A stretch of 15,183 nt of DNA, taken from Deltaproteobacteria bacterium RBG_16_44_11 (GTDB lineage: Bacteria > Desulfobacterota > Syntrophia > Syntrophales > Smithellaceae). Where the stretch lies: positions 16,805 through 31,987 of the forward strand of contig MGQN01000001.1 of NCBI GenBank assembly GCA_001797845.1, given 5' to 3'. Position numbers and translations under genes: made by a program. The notes beneath the pieces are model-generated. The model searched no databases and was not told the origin of the DNA. It saw nothing but the letters and a program-made list of their open reading frames with translations. Position 1 is the first letter of the stretch. Each line of letters opens with the position of its first letter. Positions 13,423 to 15,183 of this stretch are shown one piece after another.

Positions 13423-14112
13423 TTATCTGACTATAACAGAGGGAATTTCTTTTTCAAGACGTTTTTTGATCTTCTCTAATTCATCATCCGGATAAGTTTT
13501 TTCTTTAAGGAGCTTTTTATCCAGCGTTTTGGTGGGCACAAATTTCTGTAAGGCATAGCGCTTTGCGCCGGAAATCAGTTTGGCAATTTCCAGAATATCT
13601 TTTGCCGTAAGCTGGGATTTCACCACTGTTGTGCGAAATTCATGAGGAATTTTTGATTTTAGAATAAGCTTGACGCTTTCTTTTATTGATTGTGTATCGA
13701 CAGGCGCGCGCACGATGCTTTTGTATTTTTCCAGCGGCGCTTTAATATCCATTGCAATAAAGTCTAACAGCTTTTCATCCAGGAGATTTTTGATAACATC
13801 CGGCCGGGAACCGTTGGAATCAAGCTTAACGGCAAAACTCAATTTTCTGATTTGTTTAATAAATGGAATTAAATCTTTTTGCATGGTCGGTTCGCCGCCG
13901 GTTATGGTTACCGCGTCGAGCTTTCCTACGCGCGACGCCAGAAATTTCAGCACTTTTTTTTCTTCCAAACATGGACCAAATAATTTTGGCTCCACCAGCT
14001 CCGGATTATGACAATATGAACACTTAAAATTACACCCTTGTAAAAAAATAACGCCACAAATAACTTCGGGATAATCAATGAGCGATACTTTTTGCAATCC
14101 ACCTATCTTCAT
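13423..14112 (-). CDS. nrdG: Anaerobic ribonucleotide reductase activating protein (radical SAM)
   Basis: This 229-residue protein is the radical-SAM activase that installs the glycyl radical on NrdD. The cluster motif is CNFKCSYC (C27, C31, C34), preceded by the usual KVSLIDYPE start. TITGGEP is the SAM-binding glycine motif, and LDSNG and FIAMDIKAP follow further on. It belongs to the longer NrdG2-like type (about 230 residues) rather than the ~155-residue E. coli form. I start it at ATG 14112 because AAGGA lies just upstream. An extension to 14145 would run into the 125-bp repeat and is not supported. It follows nrdD on the same strand, but a terminator and the repeat separate them. Its 3' end is followed by a CCATC/GATGG hairpin. 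Confidence 0.92.
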   Translation of the reverse strand: MKIGGLQKVSLIDYPEVICGVIFLQGCNFKCSYCHNPELVEPKLFGPCLEEKKVLKFLASRVGKLDAVTITGGEPTMQKDLIPFIKQIRKLSFAVKLDSNGSRPDVIKNLLDEKLLDFIAMDIKAPLEKYKSIVRAPVDTQSIKESVKLILKSKIPHEFRTTVVKSQLTAKDILEIAKLISGAKRYALQKFVPTKTLDKKLLKEKTYPDDELEKIKKRLEKEIPSVIVR

Positions 14113-14131
14113 TCTTTCCTTCTCTTCTCTG

Positions 14132-14256
14132 ATACCAATTTGCATTTAAGAGGATACCGAGGCGGCAAGGAGGAGGCTCCGCAGGCGCATTATTTATACG
14201 TTGAGGAAGCCGACGACGCTGCCAACAAAGGTAGCCGAATAAAGGCAATTTGGTAT
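14132..14256 (-). repeat. Dispersed 125-bp palindrome-ended element, copy 2 (nrdD-nrdG gap)
   Basis: This is the same element as 9262-9386 in opposite orientation and of equal length. Read on the minus strand it starts ATACCAAATTGC and ends GCAAATTGGTAT, giving 12-bp terminal inverted repeats with one mismatch, better preserved than in copy 1. It shares TTTGTTGGCA, TCGGCTTCCTCAACGTAT and AGCCTCCTCCTTGCCGCCTC with copy 1. It lies 8 bases after the nrdD terminator and ends 19 bases before the nrdG start codon. Confidence 0.82.
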
Positions 14257-14264
14257 TAAATATT

Positions 14265-14292
14265 AAAGCCCCACCCTACAGGCGGGGCTTTT
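14265..14292 (-). terminator. Bidirectional intrinsic terminator after nrdD
   Basis: AAAGCCCC (14265-14272) pairs with GGGGCTTT (14284-14291); the loop is 11 bases. T-rich tracts follow on both strands. It begins 40 bases after the nrdD stop and would separate nrdD from nrdG transcription. Its stem core (AAAAGCCC/GGGC) matches the adk terminator at 9223-9253. Confidence 0.8.
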
Positions 14293-14331
14293 CGAATTTC
14301 GAATAATTATATTTTTGCAGATTTATCTGTA

Positions 14332-15183
14332 TTACTGCAATTTAAACACTTGCCGCGAGTTAAATTCCTCTTGTTTTCCTTTGTTCCACTGTTTGACCGG
14401 CCGCAGATAACCGACCACGCGCGAATATACTTCGCAATCATCATCACAGGTCGGGCATTTAGGTTGCTCACCTTTAATGTAGCCGTGGGACGGGCACACG
14501 CTGAAGGTCGGTGTAAAAGTTATATAAGGCAAATGGTAATTAGAACAAATTTTACGAACTAATGTTTTTACCGCCTGGGGATTATCCACTCGCTCGCCGG
14601 CAAAAGTATGGAATACGGTGCCGCCGGTGTATCGAGTTTGAATTTCATCCTGCAAATCCAGGGCTTCAAAAACATCGTCGGTATAGTTAACCGGCAGCTG
14701 CGTGGAATTAGTGTAAAACGGCTCACCTTTTTTCGATTTGCCGTTGCCGTTACCGGCACAAATAATATCTGGATATTTTTCTTTATCTATCTTGGCTAAG
14801 CGATACGACGTCCCTTCCGCCGGCGTTGATTCCAGATTGTAATTATTCCCCGTTTCCTTCTGAAAATCGATGAGTTTATTTCTCATAAAATCGAGAACGT
14901 TTTTCGTAAAGGCCTGACCTTCTTTCGAAGCGATATTCCTACCTAACAAATTCTGACAGGCCTCGTTCATGCCGACTAATCCAATAGTGGAAAAATGGTT
15001 TTTCCAATATTCATCAAATCTTTCCTTTACATTGCGCAAATAATATTTGGTGTAAGGATAAAGATCGCTGTCGGTAAACTTCTCTAAAACTTTTCTTTTT
15101 GTTTCCAGGCTTTCTTTGGCCACCTCCATTAGTCTTTCCAGCCTCTGCATGAAATCCTTTTTGGATTTGGCCAAATAGCCTAT
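14332..15183 (-). CDS. nrdD: Anaerobic ribonucleoside-triphosphate reductase (class III), C-terminal part
   Basis: The reading frame is open to the right edge of the window, so only the last 283 residues are seen. NrdD reduces ribonucleotides to deoxyribonucleotides in the absence of oxygen using a glycyl radical. The C-terminus holds the cysteine-rich zinc site (CPSH, then CPTCDDDC) and the radical loop RVVGYLRPVKQWNKGKQEEF; the radical glycine is encoded at 14412-14410, 26 residues from the end. FHTFAGER and the TFTPTFSVCP stretch are also typical. The protein looks intact in this part. The TTG at 15174 is an internal leucine, not a start. NrdG, its activase, is encoded next on the same strand. 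Confidence 0.95.
   Translation of the reverse strand: MGYLAKSKKDFMQRLERLMEVAKESLETKRKVLEKFTDSDLYPYTKYYLRNVKERFDEYWKNHFSTIGLVGMNEACQNLLGRNIASKEGQAFTKNVLDFMRNKLIDFQKETGNNYNLESTPAEGTSYRLAKIDKEKYPDIICAGNGNGKSKKGEPFYTNSTQLPVNYTDDVFEALDLQDEIQTRYTGGTVFHTFAGERVDNPQAVKTLVRKICSNYHLPYITFTPTFSVCPSHGYIKGEQPKCPTCDDDCEVYSRVVGYLRPVKQWNKGKQEEFNSRQVFKLQ

Noticed and set aside
14113..14145. N-terminal extension of nrdG
   Set aside because: It reads into the repeat end, and the family start (MKIGGLQK) has its own ribosome site.

Overview
The window looks like chromosomal DNA from a Desulfobacterota (former Deltaproteobacteria), probably an anaerobic, Syntrophus/Smithella-like lineage. The cues are an EF-G of the spirochaete/planctomycete/delta type that resembles mitochondrial EF-G1, the proteobacterial block cmk-rpsA-sppA-ihfB, an oxygen-sensitive class III ribonucleotide reductase (nrdD/nrdG), a ferredoxin-thioredoxin-reductase-type subunit beside a glutaredoxin, and AT-rich intergenic DNA. 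The lineage is inferred from gene content only. I found no tRNA, rRNA, CRISPR array or transposase gene.

Layout. 1-536 (-): start of an EF-G gene. 537-960: a 424-bp structured gap with a minus-strand promoter, a terminator-like hairpin and two more hairpins in front of the EF-G gene, then a plus-strand promoter with an operator-like palindrome. 961-1544 (+): glutaredoxin plus FtrB-like reductase, with overlapping stop and start. 1719-2003 (+): a small cysteine-containing protein with a sigma-70 region 4 helix-turn-helix. 6584-2051 (-): cmk, rpsA, sppA, ihfB and a crotonase-family gene; the last four overlap or abut. 6691-8115 (+): secreted M48 metalloprotease with TPRs (BepA-like). 8217-8402 (+): FmdB-type zinc ribbon. 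8526-9200 (+): adenylate kinase. 9405-11201 (+): lepA. 11207-11303: REP-like palindrome pair. 11351-12478 (+): hemW. 12528-13261: an orphan membrane-protein gene bounded by a perfect 27-bp inverted repeat. 13423-14112 (-): nrdG. 14332-15183 (-): 3' part of nrdD.

How the genes work together. cmk, rpsA, EF-G and lepA serve nucleotide supply and translation. nrdD/nrdG make deoxynucleotides without oxygen. Glutaredoxin and FtrB would form a ferredoxin-driven thiol-disulfide relay. SppA and the M48 protease serve envelope quality control.

The most unusual signal is a 125-bp element with inverted ends, present twice in opposite orientations (9262-9386 and 14132-14256). In both places the order is the same: stop codon, GC-rich intrinsic terminator, 8 bp, element, 18-19 bp, start codon of the next gene (adk to lepA; nrdD to nrdG). 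This could be a dispersed regulatory module or a non-autonomous mobile element that targets terminators. The second unusual signal is the inverted-repeat-bounded membrane-protein cassette.
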